64,000 bases of DNA from Mycobacterium sp. IS-1264 (GCF_001954195.1 NZ_MBES01000064.1:1-64000); one strand, 5' to 3'. Shown: positions 8,329 to 20,406, counted from the stretch's first letter. The notes: generated by a model not told the origin, from the letters alone. Program-made: numbers and translations.

Positions 8329-8940
8329 GTGGGTCCGGCAAAGAAAGCCGCGAAGAAATCGGCAAAGAAATCGGCAAAGAAATCATTGACGACCGTCGTG
8401 CTGCTCGGCGCGGTGACGTGTGGCTGCCAGGCGACTCAGCACCCGGCGTCGCCCACCGCCTCGACCACCAAGGCGCCGCCCGCAACGAGCCAATCGGTGG
8501 CGGCACCCGTCAACATTCAGCCCTTGCCGGTTCGGAAGGTAGAGAAGTCGCAACCCGCCTCGCCCGACAAGTGCCCCGCCGCGAATCCGAACGCTCCCGC
8601 CGCGCCCGACAAGGTTTTGATGGCCTGTGACCTCGCCCGGACCACTCTCTATACGTTGGGCCCCGAGGCGATGCGGCTCGGGCTGACTCAGGTGGACCCG
8701 CCCAAGTCGCTGACCGCCGGCTTCTACGAGGTGCTGCTGACGCTGGACCGACCGTCGGCGGCCGCCTGGGCGTCGTTCACCGCCGCGAATCTGCACGACC
8801 ACGTTGCCTTCATCCGTGACGATCTCGTCCTCGAAGCCCCGTTGATCGAGTACCAGGTCGCCTCCGGGCAGATCGCGCTGACCACGCAGACCGTTCAGGC
8901 CGCGGATCAGTTGACACAACTTGCGGGCCGCCCCGCGTGA
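8329..8940 (+). CDS. Lys-rich, probably exported protein of unknown function
   Basis: A GTG start at 8329 is preferred because an AAAGGAG ribosome site precedes it (8318-8324). The N-terminus is unusual: MGPAKKAAKKSAKKSAKKS, a short histone-H1-like Lys/Ala/Ser repeat encoded by imperfect 12-base repeats. It is followed immediately by a hydrophobic stretch LTTVVLLGAVTCGC that looks like a signal or lipoprotein anchor, although the residues before the Cys pair do not make a canonical lipobox. A Pro/Thr/Ser-rich linker and a globular C-terminal half follow. The GTGA overlap with the next gene suggests co-expression. I do not recognise the family. Confidence 0.7.
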   Translation: MGPAKKAAKKSAKKSAKKSLTTVVLLGAVTCGCQATQHPASPTASTTKAPPATSQSVAAPVNIQPLPVRKVEKSQPASPDKCPAANPNAPAAPDKVLMACDLARTTLYTLGPEAMRLGLTQVDPPKSLTAGFYEVLLTLDRPSAAAWASFTAANLHDHVAFIRDDLVLEAPLIEYQVASGQIALTTQTVQAADQLTQLAGRPA

Positions 8941-9755
8941 CCGAGCTCGCCGTCGGCTTCCTCAGCGTGTTCGCGCTTCCGCCGGTGGAGTTCGTCGGTG
9001 TCGCGGCGGACCTTGGCTGCCGGCACATCTCGACCGTCGTGCGGGGACAGCCGCTGGTGCCTCTCGGCTTTCGGCCATTCTCGCTGAAGGACCCCGCCGA
9101 GAGAAAGGCGCTGCGCGCGGCGATGAACGACAGGGGTGTGACGATCACGCTCGGCGACGGGTTTCTCGTGCTGCCCGGGGCCGATATGCGCGACTTCCGC
9201 TCGGATCTCGATGTCCTGGCCGAGCTCGGCGTTCCCCGGATCAACGTGGTCAGCCTCGATCCCGACCTCAGCCGCACATTCGACCAATTCGCGGCGTTGA
9301 CCGAACTCGGTGCGCAACGCGACATCGAAACCAACGTCGAACCGGTACCGGGCCTGACCGTCGGCGACCTGCCCACCGCGGTCGCCGCCCTGGAACACGT
9401 CGGGCGACCCGATTTCCGGCTGTTGATCGACACCATGCATCTGGTGCGCTCGGGGTCCGGCGCCGCGGACCTTTCGGCCTTGGAACCCGAACACATCGGC
9501 TACGCCCAACTCAACGACACCACGCTGGCGCCGCGCCTGGACAACTACATGGAGGAAGCCATGTACGAGCGCATGGTTCCCGGTGAAGGCGAATTACCGC
9601 TGCGCGACATCCTGGCCGCACTGCCACCGGACGTCGTGATCGAACTCGAAGTACCCCAACGCTCGCTGGCGCTGGCGGGCGTCGGTCCTATCGACCGCCT
9701 GCGTCCGTGCGTGGCTGCGGCCCGCCGTTTGTTGGCCGAAATGTCAACTGGCTGA
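8937..9755 (+). CDS. Sugar phosphate isomerase/epimerase-type TIM-barrel protein
   Basis: A 272-residue protein of the xylose-isomerase-like TIM-barrel family (AP endonuclease 2 fold). The pattern of acidic and His ligands at strand ends is visible: TNVEPVPG, LIDTMHL, YAQLND and IELEVP near the C-terminus. These would bind one divalent metal. Family members are isomerases, epimerases or dehydratases of polyols and inositol derivatives. It starts at a GTG overlapping the upstream stop. The neighbouring Gfo/Idh oxidoreductase on the opposite strand is a frequent partner of this family, which supports a polyol-type role, but the substrate is unknown. Confidence 0.8.
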   Translation: MTELAVGFLSVFALPPVEFVGVAADLGCRHISTVVRGQPLVPLGFRPFSLKDPAERKALRAAMNDRGVTITLGDGFLVLPGADMRDFRSDLDVLAELGVPRINVVSLDPDLSRTFDQFAALTELGAQRDIETNVEPVPGLTVGDLPTAVAALEHVGRPDFRLLIDTMHLVRSGSGAADLSALEPEHIGYAQLNDTTLAPRLDNYMEEAMYERMVPGEGELPLRDILAALPPDVVIELEVPQRSLALAGVGPIDRLRPCVAAARRLLAEMSTG

Positions 9756-9760
9756 ACGGG

Positions 9761-10756
9761 TTACAGCTGGCTCGGCTCGCGCAGCGGGAGGCCGGCGGCG
9801 CGATAGATGGCATCGATCACGGTCATGTTCTCGATCGCGTCCTCCGGTGTCGTCTTGATCGGCTCGCCGCGCAGCACCGCCGCGGCGAAAGCGTCGAGCT
9901 GATACGCGTAGGAGGCGCGGCGCGGGAATCGCTCGGTGCGTTTGCCGGCCGGCGAACGAATGGAGAGCCGATGAAAATAAGCGGGCATCACCGGGTTGAG
10001 CACCCGTAGCTCGCCCCGGTCGCCAACGACCTTGGCGTTGATCTGCAGCAGGCGCGTCGACCACATCGAGCAGCGAATCCGGCCGGTGTGCCCATCGGCA
10101 AACCGCAACTCGGCGGTCATGGCCCGGTCGACCCGGGGATCGCGCAATTTCGCTTGCGCGGAAACGACTTCCGGGGTCGAACCGCCGAACGTACGCACCA
10201 TGTGCACCGCGTAGCAGCCGGCGTCCATGGTCGCGCCGCCGGCGAGGGAATAGTTGTAGCGGATGTCGGAGAACTTCGGCAGCGGGAAGCACAGCGCGGC
10301 CTCCACCCGCTGGAGCTTGCCCAGCTCCCCCGACGCGATGATCTGCTCGACCCGCAATGTCAGCGGGTGGTAGCGGTAGTGAAACGCCTCCATCACCACC
10401 CGATCCGACTTCGCGGCCAGTTGGGCGATCTCGCGGGCCTCGGCGGCGTTGGCGGTGAACGGTTTTTCGCACAGCACGTGTTTGCCGGCGGCGAGCGCGG
10501 CGCGGGTCCACTTGCCGTGCAAGCCATTCGGCAGCGGGTTGTAGACGGCATCGATGCCCGGGTCGGCGATCAGCTTGTCGTAGTCGTCGTGCACCCGCGC
10601 GATGTGGTGCTTGGCGGCGAAGGCTTGGGCGCGCGCCACGTCGCGCGCCGCGACGGCGGCCACGTCGACCTCTGCGTTGTCCTTGGCGGGGTTGGCGAGC
10701 GCCAACGGCGCGATGCGGGCCGCACCCAGAATGCCGATGCGTAGGAGTTCAGACAC
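9761..10756 (-). CDS. Gfo/Idh/MocA-family oxidoreductase
   Basis: A 331-residue protein with the N-terminal Rossmann motif GILGAARIA, the signature CEKP(F) that contains the conserved Lys, and a C-terminal alpha/beta domain with EAFHYRYHP and a later metal-free His (DAGCYAVH). This is the inositol-dehydrogenase/glucose-fructose-oxidoreductase family, acting on sugar-like alcohols with NAD(P). It faces the TIM-barrel isomerase gene with only five bases between the two stop codons. Confidence 0.88.
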   Translation of the reverse strand: MSELLRIGILGAARIAPLALANPAKDNAEVDVAAVAARDVARAQAFAAKHHIARVHDDYDKLIADPGIDAVYNPLPNGLHGKWTRAALAAGKHVLCEKPFTANAAEAREIAQLAAKSDRVVMEAFHYRYHPLTLRVEQIIASGELGKLQRVEAALCFPLPKFSDIRYNYSLAGGATMDAGCYAVHMVRTFGGSTPEVVSAQAKLRDPRVDRAMTAELRFADGHTGRIRCSMWSTRLLQINAKVVGDRGELRVLNPVMPAYFHRLSIRSPAGKRTERFPRRASYAYQLDAFAAAVLRGEPIKTTPEDAIENMTVIDAIYRAAGLPLREPSQL

Positions 10757-10786
10757 GGACCGACGCTAGCAGCCCCCGCGGGCCGG

Positions 10787-12010
10787 TTAGGCGGATCCGC
10801 GCCGCGCGAATGCGGGCGCGTGCTCGGGTCGAACCCCGACGCCGACGAAATACGCGGGCACCACCGACAGCCACGGCAGCCGCTGCACCAGGCCCAGCAG
10901 GGCATCCGGTGGGGTGGGGTCCGCGCCGCGCAGCAGCGGACCCAGCAGCGCCCTCTGCAACACCCGTTGCACGGCCTGGGTCACCACCGTAGGAACGACC
11001 CGGCGCCGCCGCACGCCGGCCAGGTCGCGATCCGTGACGCGGTGCCGCCGCAGCGGTTCGGCCAGGATCGTCGCCGCCGCGACGGCGTCTTGGACAGCCA
11101 GATTGATGCCGACACCGCCCAGCGGAGACATCGCGTGCGCGGCGTCACCGATGCACAGCAGCCCGTCGGTGTGCCAGCGGCGCAACCGATTCACGTGGAC
11201 GTCCAGGTGCTTGATATCGTCCATCGAGGTGAGCGCCGCCACCGACACGGCCGCATCGGGCAGCAGCGCGTCGACGTCGCGCCGGAAGGCCTCGATGCCG
11301 CGTGCGCGCAACTGCGCATCGCCCCCCTTGGGCCCGAGGTAGGCGATCTGGTCGTAACCTTTGCGCGGGATCACGACGAGGGCCTTGCCGGGGGCCAGGC
11401 GAGGCAAGAAGGTGAATTGCTCGTCGCCGTCCCGCGGCAACCTGAACCACCACACGTCGAAGTTCACCGGGAATTCCCGAGTCTTGAGGCCCGCCTCCCG
11501 GCGCGCGATCGACCACCGGCCGTCGCACGCCACTGTCAACTCGGCCCGCAGTTCACCCGGGCCGTCGGGAGCTTCGTAGCGCACCCCGGTGACCTTGCCG
11601 CCTTCCCGCAGCAACCCGGTGACCTCGGTCTTCATCCGCAACGTGAAGGTCGGCTCGGCCTGGGCGGCCTCGGCCAGCAGGTTGAGCAGGTCCCACTGCG
11701 GCACCATGGCGATGAAGGGATGGGGTTGGCGCAGACGCTCGAAGTCGACGTAAGTCACCGAGCGGCCATTGGACTCGAACGCCGCCTTGCGGACCTCGCT
11801 ATAGTCCAGCTCCGAGAAGCGCTCCCACAAGCCCAGCTCGTCGAGGAGCCGCAGCGTCGTCGGATGCACGGTGTCACCGCGGAAGTCGCGCAGGAAGTCG
11901 CCGTGCTTCTCCAGCAGGGTGACGTCGATTCCCGCCCGAGCCAACAACAGCCCGAGGATCATCCCGGCCGGGCCGCCGCCAATAATCGCGCACGTGGTTC
12001 TGTCGACCAT
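10787..12010 (-). CDS. FAD-dependent aromatic hydroxylase-like monooxygenase
   Basis: A 407-residue group A flavoprotein monooxygenase. N-terminal GGGPAGMILGLLLARAG is the dinucleotide-binding motif. The DG fingerprint occurs as CDGRWS, and the second FAD motif is GDAAHAMSPLGGVGINLAVQD. Such enzymes use NAD(P)H to hydroxylate or epoxidise aromatic or quinone-type compounds. The C-terminus carries a Pro-rich segment, as in related mycobacterial proteins. It is followed by the Gfo/Idh gene after a 30-base gap on the same strand. The substrate is unknown. Confidence 0.86.
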   Translation of the reverse strand: MVDRTTCAIIGGGPAGMILGLLLARAGIDVTLLEKHGDFLRDFRGDTVHPTTLRLLDELGLWERFSELDYSEVRKAAFESNGRSVTYVDFERLRQPHPFIAMVPQWDLLNLLAEAAQAEPTFTLRMKTEVTGLLREGGKVTGVRYEAPDGPGELRAELTVACDGRWSIARREAGLKTREFPVNFDVWWFRLPRDGDEQFTFLPRLAPGKALVVIPRKGYDQIAYLGPKGGDAQLRARGIEAFRRDVDALLPDAAVSVAALTSMDDIKHLDVHVNRLRRWHTDGLLCIGDAAHAMSPLGGVGINLAVQDAVAAATILAEPLRRHRVTDRDLAGVRRRRVVPTVVTQAVQRVLQRALLGPLLRGADPTPPDALLGLVQRLPWLSVVPAYFVGVGVRPEHAPAFARRGSA

Positions 12011-12034
12011 CAGCGCTCAGCGTACGTGGTGATT

Positions 12035-14751
<2,717 letters not shown>

Positions 14752-14764
14752 TCGACGCCCTCCG

Positions 14765-15943
14765 CTAGTCTCCCCCGCCGCCGTGCCCCTTGCCGTGGCC
14801 CTTGCCGGGGCCGTGCCCTGGCGGGCCCGGGGGCGGTGCCGGCGGCGTCGGCGGCGGCGCGGGATTGCCGACGGGAACAGGCACGGGTGTGCTGGTGGTC
14901 ACGGGTTTGGTGGGCGCGTGCGAGGACGACGCATCGAGCGCGAACGCCAGCGGGATCAGCATCAGGACGGCCAACACCGCCACCGCACCCAGCACCTTCC
15001 TTCGGGTGCCCGTCATCGGTGGGACTAACGCAGGGAAAAACGTGTTCGTGACCAACCCGGGTGGCGGACCGTCCAGCACTTTGGTGGCTGGACGCCGCGG
15101 CGCGGCGACCCGCACGCCCGCCGCCGGCGCGATCCGACCGCCGTGCAGGGCGGCCCGCATCTCCTCGGCGCTGCCAAACCGCTGCCGCGGGTCACGGGCC
15201 ATCGCGCGTTCGATCACCGCTATCAGGCCGGGCTCGACGTCGGGCCGCAGCGCTGCGAGTGGGGGCGGCCGGCCATGCAAGATGGCGCTGGCCAGCGCGG
15301 CCACATTCTCTTGTGGGAACGGGCGATGCCCGGCGAGCGCCTCATAGCCGACGACACCGACCGCGTAGAGGTCGTCGGCAACACAGGCGGGCGCACCGGC
15401 GAGGCGCTCGGGGCTCAGATAGGCGATGGTCCCGACGATGTGGCCGGTCAGGGTGTTGGTGGCCTCGGGGATCTTGGCGATCCCGAAGTCCGCGACCTTC
15501 ATGATCTCGCCGCCCGCCGCGAGCAGGATGTTTCCGGGTTTTATGTCGCGGTGCAGGATCGCAGCTTTATGCGCCGCGGTCAGCGCGGCGAGGACGTTGT
15601 CGAGCATCGCACCGGTCCGCGCCGGGGGCAGTGGACCAGCGGCTATCTGGTCGGCCAGGCTCTCTCCGGGCAACCGTTCCATCACGATGAACGGTGTGCC
15701 GTCGTGCTCGCCGATGTCGTGGACGGCGACGATGTTCGGGTGGTTGAGCGCCGCGGCCGCGCGCGCCTCGGCGTCGAACCGGTTCCGGATGCCGTTCTGG
15801 GCACTCAGCGCCGGGTGCAGGAGTTTGATGGCGACCGGCCGGTGCAATCGGGTGTCCCAGCCGTCACGAACCTCGGCCATGCCACCAAGGCCCAGCCTGC
15901 CGTGCATCTCGTACCGGCCAGCGAGCAACACGAGAGTATTCAT
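14765..15943 (-). CDS. Transmembrane Ser/Thr protein kinase (STPK)
   Basis: A 392-residue Hanks-type kinase. The P-loop GRLGLGGMAEV, the VAIK Lys, the HRDIKPGN catalytic loop and the DFGIAK motif are all intact in residues about 10-270. A juxtamembrane region is followed by one membrane segment near residues 315-335 (VLGAVAVLAVLMLIPLAFAL). The extracellular tail is short and low-complexity, Pro-rich then Gly/His/Lys-rich (GHGPGKGHGKGHGGGG), with no PASTA or sensor domain. The His/Gly tail could bind metal or cell-wall polymers, which is only inference. An Rv1747-like kinase substrate is encoded 4.5 kb away. Confidence 0.92.
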   Translation of the reverse strand: MNTLVLLAGRYEMHGRLGLGGMAEVRDGWDTRLHRPVAIKLLHPALSAQNGIRNRFDAEARAAAALNHPNIVAVHDIGEHDGTPFIVMERLPGESLADQIAAGPLPPARTGAMLDNVLAALTAAHKAAILHRDIKPGNILLAAGGEIMKVADFGIAKIPEATNTLTGHIVGTIAYLSPERLAGAPACVADDLYAVGVVGYEALAGHRPFPQENVAALASAILHGRPPPLAALRPDVEPGLIAVIERAMARDPRQRFGSAEEMRAALHGGRIAPAAGVRVAAPRRPATKVLDGPPPGLVTNTFFPALVPPMTGTRRKVLGAVAVLAVLMLIPLAFALDASSSHAPTKPVTTSTPVPVPVGNPAPPPTPPAPPPGPPGHGPGKGHGKGHGGGGD

Positions 15944-16070
15944 CTGCCCCGCCCACTCTGTGCGACTTCAGTGACGATCGCGCGACCGGCCGCAAAATCG
16001 CCGAAGGGGGGTTACCCCCGCATCGGCAGCTCAAAACGCGAGCGAATAGGCCGCCGCCCGGCGCGGGCAG

Positions 16071-17339
16071 TCAGAATCCGTCCGGATTCTGCTGCACCTC
16101 GACCGGCACCGGGTGCTGGTACAGGCGCGACGCGTTCTCCCACGTGAACTTGCGGATCGCGTCGGGCGGTAGGTCGCCGATTTCTTCGTGGATCGTTTGT
16201 TGGGTGTGCGGCCACGTCGAGTCGCAATGCGGATAGTCGGCTTCCAACATGATGTTGTCCACACCGATCCGGTCGCGCTGCACGAACGACGACTTGTCCT
16301 CCACCGCGCAGAACCAGAAGTTGCGGGTGAAAACCTCTGCGGGAGACAGACTCTCACCGAGCGCCTGCCAGGTGCCGTACATCGCGTGATAGCTGAGCAT
16401 GTGATCGAGGCGGTCGAGTAACCCTGCGACCCAGCCGATTCCACCTTCCGACAAGCAGATCTTGAGATCCGGGAACCTGCTGGGCAGGCCGGAATACAAC
16501 CAGTCGACCGCCGCCGAGATGGCGTAGGCGAAGAACAGCACACCCTGCACGTCCGGCGGCGCGTCGTCGGTGGTCGACGGCGACGAGCCCGACGAACCGA
16601 TGTGGAGATTGACGACCGTGCCGGTCTCGGCGCATGCCGCGATCATCGGATCCCAATGACCCGAGTGGATGCTCGGCAAGCCGAGCATCGCGGGATTCTC
16701 GCTGAATGTCACCGCGTGAAATCCACGCTCGGCGTTCTCACGGATCATCTTCGCGCCCAGCTCGGGGTCCAGCAGCCATGGCAGCTGGCACGGAATGATC
16801 CGTTCGGGATACGACCCCGCCCACACCTCGAGGTGCCAGTCGTTCCAGGCGCGGACCGCGGCCAAGGCCAGGTCACGATCCGTGGTCACCTGTTGCAACC
16901 GCTGGCCGGCGAATCCGGGTAGGAACGACGGGAAATTGAGCGAGGCGTAGATGCCGTTGAGGTCCATGTCCTTGACCCGTTCGTGGATATCCCATGCGCC
17001 CCTGCGCATCTCGTCGAATCTGACCGGCTCGAACCCATATTCGGCCACCGGCCGCCCGACCACGGCGTTGAACCCGACGTTGGGCAATTCGCGGCCGTCG
17101 TAGACCCACGTTTGTCCGCCTTCGTCGGTGTCCACCACTTTGGGTGCACGCTCGGCGAACCTGCGTGGCAGGCGTCCGGCGAACGTATCCGGCGGTTCGA
17201 CGATGTGATCGTCCACCGAGATCACGGTGTAGCGCCGCGCTGCCCGGGGCGGGTCCGGGAGAAACGTGACGGAGCGATCCTCACCGGTCTTCGCGGTGGT
17301 GAAGTCCAGGTTGGCGGCCAACTCGTCGATCGATTTCAT
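16071..17339 (-). CDS. Amidohydrolase-2 family metal-dependent hydrolase/decarboxylase
   Basis: A 422-residue TIM-barrel protein. The N-terminal metal motif is SVDDHIVEP, a central metal His occurs in VVNLHIGSSG, and the late metal Asp in EADYPHCD. These are typical of the amidohydrolase-2 (ACMSD-like) group, which includes decarboxylases and hydrolases of aromatic acids. It is the third and last gene of a tight operon with the class II aldolase (3-base gap) and the acyl-CoA ligase. The N-terminal 40 residues are variable, as in homologous mycobacterial genes. A second member lies at 53926-55200. Confidence 0.86.
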   Translation of the reverse strand: MKSIDELAANLDFTTAKTGEDRSVTFLPDPPRAARRYTVISVDDHIVEPPDTFAGRLPRRFAERAPKVVDTDEGGQTWVYDGRELPNVGFNAVVGRPVAEYGFEPVRFDEMRRGAWDIHERVKDMDLNGIYASLNFPSFLPGFAGQRLQQVTTDRDLALAAVRAWNDWHLEVWAGSYPERIIPCQLPWLLDPELGAKMIRENAERGFHAVTFSENPAMLGLPSIHSGHWDPMIAACAETGTVVNLHIGSSGSSPSTTDDAPPDVQGVLFFAYAISAAVDWLYSGLPSRFPDLKICLSEGGIGWVAGLLDRLDHMLSYHAMYGTWQALGESLSPAEVFTRNFWFCAVEDKSSFVQRDRIGVDNIMLEADYPHCDSTWPHTQQTIHEEIGDLPPDAIRKFTWENASRLYQHPVPVEVQQNPDGF

Positions 17340-17342
17340 GAT

Positions 17343-18113
17343 TCACCTGAGCACATCGGGATCGGCCTTGATGGTCATCCGGGCGGCCCCCGCCCAGTAC
17401 ACGTCGGCGGCCCGTTCGATCAGCGACCGTTGCATGCCCGCCATGTCCGGCCAGGTCATTTTCACCGGTTCGGCGCCGGTGAGCATGACGTCGTAGGCCA
17501 GCTTGCAGACCCGTTCGATCGATGCGGCGCGATAGACGGCTTGGGCCAGGTTGCTTCCGGTCGCGATGACGCCGTGGTTGGCCAGAATCGTCAGGTTGGC
17601 GCCGCCGATACGGGCCGCGAGGTCGGCTGCGCGGGCGGGGCTGTCGATTTCGCCGTCGTACGTGTCGACCAGGCACAGGTCATCCAGGAACAGCGAACCG
17701 GTCTGGTGCACCAACTCGGGCAGCCTGCCGAGCGCGGCCAGCACGCAGACGTAATAGGGGTGGTTGTGGATGACGACCCGGGCGTCTTCGCGGACCCGGT
17801 GCAGTTCGGTATGGATGTGGATCGCCGGCGTCACGTCCCAACGGCCGCGCACCACCCGCGCGTCGCCATCCACCACGCAGATATCCGAGGAGGTGAGTTC
17901 GGCCCACCACAGCCCCCACGGGTTGACGAACATGTCGGTGTGCCCGTCGGGCTGCCAGGTGATGTGTCCCGCCATGTTCTCGGCGAAGCCGATGCCGGCC
18001 AGGTGGCGAAACGCCACCGCGAGCGCCTGCTCGTCGGACAGTTCCGGAATCGGGGGCACCACCGAAGGTGCCCAGACCTCCAGACCGCCTCGCCGTGCCT
18101 CAGGAGCGTTCAT
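17343..18113 (-). CDS. Class II aldolase/adducin-domain protein
   Basis: A 256-residue protein of the class II aldolase family. The visible Zn-binding region is HIHTELHRV together with VIHNHPYYV, with a further His in LANHGVIATG. Family members are retro-aldolases, epimerases or decarboxylases of hydroxy acids. Its start overlaps the end of the upstream acyl-CoA ligase gene by 14 bases and its stop precedes the amidohydrolase start by three. All three are therefore likely translated from one message and act in one short pathway on an acid activated to CoA. Confidence 0.87.
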   Translation of the reverse strand: MNAPEARRGGLEVWAPSVVPPIPELSDEQALAVAFRHLAGIGFAENMAGHITWQPDGHTDMFVNPWGLWWAELTSSDICVVDGDARVVRGRWDVTPAIHIHTELHRVREDARVVIHNHPYYVCVLAALGRLPELVHQTGSLFLDDLCLVDTYDGEIDSPARAADLAARIGGANLTILANHGVIATGSNLAQAVYRAASIERVCKLAYDVMLTGAEPVKMTWPDMAGMQRSLIERAADVYWAGAARMTIKADPDVLR

Positions 18114-19710
18114 GATCGGCCTCCATCCTTACTCGGATATCGCGGCGGAGCTCGCCTTTGGCGATCTTTCCTCCGGACGATCGGGGTAGTTCGTCGACGA
18201 CGATGAGTCGTTCCGGCAGCAGCTCCTTGGAAACCCCCAGTGCCAGCAGGTGGTTGACGAGTTCGGGCAAGTCGATGGCCCGCGAATCGGCGAGTTCGGC
18301 GTAGAGGCACACTTTTTCGCCGAACACCGCATCGGGCATCGCCACCGCGGCCGCCAGCGCGATCGCCGGGTGCGTCATCACCGCGTCCTCGACCTGGGCG
18401 GCGCTGATGTTCTTGCCGCCTCGCACGATGAAATCGGACGTTCGGCCCGTGACGCTCAGATAACCGTCAGAGTCGATCTCGCAGATGTCGCCCATGCGCA
18501 TCCACCCGTCGCTGGTGAACAGCTGGTCGTGGTCGATGCCGTCGAGGTAGCCCAGACTCGTCGCCGGGCCGCGGCATGCGGGTTGCCCACGCCCGGTGTC
18601 GGTGACGTCCCGGTCGCCGTCGAAGAGCCGGACCGCCATCTCGGGGACGATCCGGCCCCCGGTGCGCAGCCGGCGCTGCGGTGAGTCATCCAGCGTGGTC
18701 CCGCTGAGCAGCCCGGTCTCATTCGAGCCGTAGAACTGCAGAATCCTTGCGCCCGTGAGGCGCTCGAACTCGACGGCGGGCCGATACGGTAACGCCTCGC
18801 CGCCAGCGAACACGACGCGCAAGGTGCTGAGGTCGTAGTCTCGGCACGCGGGGTCGGCCATCAGCATCGTCAATTGTGTACTGACACAGCACAATACGGT
18901 GACCCGGTGTCGGGCGATCGCCTCACATGCCGCCTTCGCCGTGAAGCGTTCCAGGATCACCGCGGTGGCACCGAGGTGGATCGGGGTGGTGTGGCTGGTC
19001 CATATTCCGAAGCCGAAGGGCGTGGGTATGACCGGCAAGAAGATGTCGTCTGACATCAGGAGCCCGTTGGCCACGGCCTTCTGGTGAAAGTAGTACCAAC
19101 GATTCTGGGTGTGCACGACGCACTTGGGCAGGCCGGTGGTCCCCGAGGTGGAATTGATCAGGAAGACGTCGTCGGGACCGAGCCCGGAACCGACTTCCGG
19201 TGGTTTGGGCTCCACATCGATGTTCAGGCGCAGGCCTCCCGCGTCGTGACTCAAGGTCATCGACTCGATGGACATACCCGTTGCGAGCTCGCGGCGCTGG
19301 TGGTCGCTGATCAGGACCTGTGGCCGCGCACCGCGCAGTATCGCGGCGACCTCGCGGGTGCCGGCGCGCGCGCCGATGCCGACGACGACCGCGCCGCAGC
19401 GTTCGATTGCCACGAACAGCGCGTGGATCGCGCCGGAGTCGCCGTGCCACACCGCGACTCGATCGCCCCGCGTTATACCCACACCCGCCAGTTGTTCCGC
19501 CAGGTTGGTTGCCGCATCGTCGAATTCACGCCACGTCAACGAGGCACCGGCGTGGTCGACATAGGCGAGACGGCCCGGCGACCGGACGGCGTTGCGGCGC
19601 ACCGCATCCGACAGCGTGGTGTCGGACCACCAGCCGGCCGCACGGAACCGGGCCGGGTCCTCGTCGCTGAAAGCCGGCGAGCCCAGGGTTTCCAGCCCGC
19701 CGGCGCTCAT
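18100..19710 (-). CDS. Acyl-CoA synthetase/AMP-dependent ligase (FadD-like)
   Basis: ATG at 19710 gives a 536-residue ANL-superfamily ligase; the open frame extends further upstream but overlaps the next gene and has no family match. The phosphate-binding P-loop reads NSTSGTTGLPK, the A5 motif QFYGSNETG and the hinge motif GRTSDFIVRGGKNIS, and the C-terminal catalytic Lys is in SSGGKIAKGELR. The sequence resembles aryl or short-chain acid CoA ligases more than long-chain FadDs. It is the first gene of the ligase-aldolase-amidohydrolase operon. There is no strong ribosome site before the chosen start. Confidence 0.87.
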   Translation of the reverse strand: MSAGGLETLGSPAFSDEDPARFRAAGWWSDTTLSDAVRRNAVRSPGRLAYVDHAGASLTWREFDDAATNLAEQLAGVGITRGDRVAVWHGDSGAIHALFVAIERCGAVVVGIGARAGTREVAAILRGARPQVLISDHQRRELATGMSIESMTLSHDAGGLRLNIDVEPKPPEVGSGLGPDDVFLINSTSGTTGLPKCVVHTQNRWYYFHQKAVANGLLMSDDIFLPVIPTPFGFGIWTSHTTPIHLGATAVILERFTAKAACEAIARHRVTVLCCVSTQLTMLMADPACRDYDLSTLRVVFAGGEALPYRPAVEFERLTGARILQFYGSNETGLLSGTTLDDSPQRRLRTGGRIVPEMAVRLFDGDRDVTDTGRGQPACRGPATSLGYLDGIDHDQLFTSDGWMRMGDICEIDSDGYLSVTGRTSDFIVRGGKNISAAQVEDAVMTHPAIALAAAVAMPDAVFGEKVCLYAELADSRAIDLPELVNHLLALGVSKELLPERLIVVDELPRSSGGKIAKGELRRDIRVRMEADHERS

Positions 19711-19760
19711 CCCCAAATGATAGGAAGTCGCTTCGGCGGCCAAGTACTGGTGGGTAGCGG

Positions 19761-20081
19761 CTACGGAGTCTGAGCGCCTGGAAGAGCGCGTTGGTGGTCG
19801 TGCTGAGTGCCGGGACGCGGGTGCGGGGTGGGACAGGTTTGGAACCGAAGACACCCGCAGTTCCAGCCGATGATGCAGCCGCCGCCACCGACAGGGTGCA
19901 CCGGCAGCGCGCCGCCACCAGCGGGGGCGTGCCCGGGCGACGGGAGTGCCGGCGCCACACCGGATGCGCTCATTGCGTTGGTCAGCGGCTTGTCGAAATC
20001 GCCAACACCCGCGACGGCCAATGCAAGCACGGCCACACCACCGCATATCGTGGCCGCCGTCCCACCCTTACGGCTCAACAC
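19761..20081 (-). CDS. Small secreted mycobacterial protein with CxxGxxCGC motif
   Basis: A 106-residue protein from GTG 20081 (a TTG at 20090 is an alternative; GGAA precedes the GTG). It has an export signal with basic residues (SRKGG) and a hydrophobic core AATICGGVAVLALAVAG, then a Pro/Gly-rich stretch and the motif GGGGCIIGWNCGC. I have seen this small Cys/Gly motif in short exported mycobacterial proteins of unknown role. The C-terminus is Pro/His-rich. It lies 50 bases upstream of the ligase gene on the same strand and might share its promoter. Confidence 0.55.
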   Translation of the reverse strand: MLSRKGGTAATICGGVAVLALAVAGVGDFDKPLTNAMSASGVAPALPSPGHAPAGGGALPVHPVGGGGCIIGWNCGCLRFQTCPTPHPRPGTQHDHQRALPGAQTP

Positions 20082-20244
20082 AGCTTCCAACTGTAGGTGC
20101 TGACCACGGGATGCGCAGAAGCGAAACCGGAGGACGGGAGCAGCCTCACCCTTGGGTGCCCCGACTGTAAAGACGCTGTCAAACTCCCGTTAAAACACTT
20201 CGCTGCCATCGCGAATGGGCGCGGGGCCTGCGAAAATTTTGGGC

Positions 20245-20406
20245 ATGCCCACCATCGAGAGCCTCCGCGAGGAGTTGCGCAACTACGCCGTCGAACTGCG
20301 GCAGCTGGCATACACGATGCCCCACGGCGTGGGCGAGCATGCTCTCCTGCAACTGTCGGACCGAATGCACGCCGCCGCCGACCACGTGGTCCTCAAGGGC
20401 GCCTAG
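20245..20406 (+). CDS. Small helical protein, unknown
   Basis: A 53-residue protein from ATG 20245 (MPTIESLREELRNYAVEL). The whole sequence is amphipathic helix-forming with heptad-like Leu spacing and ends in DHVVLKGA. Its stop overlaps the stop of the convergent ABC transporter gene. Codon use matches the neighbours, so I keep it as a gene. No function is recognisable. Confidence 0.55.
   Translation: MPTIESLREELRNYAVELRQLAYTMPHGVGEHALLQLSDRMHAAADHVVLKGA

Noticed and set aside
16006..16019. GGGGG-GTTA-CCCCC hairpin downstream of the kinase promoter region
   Set aside because: A five-base stem in GC-rich DNA is weak evidence for an operator or terminator.
19792..20103. Plus-strand open frames opposite the small CxxGxxCGC protein
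   Set aside because: They lack a signal peptide and ribosome site; the minus-strand frame has an export signal and a known small-protein motif.
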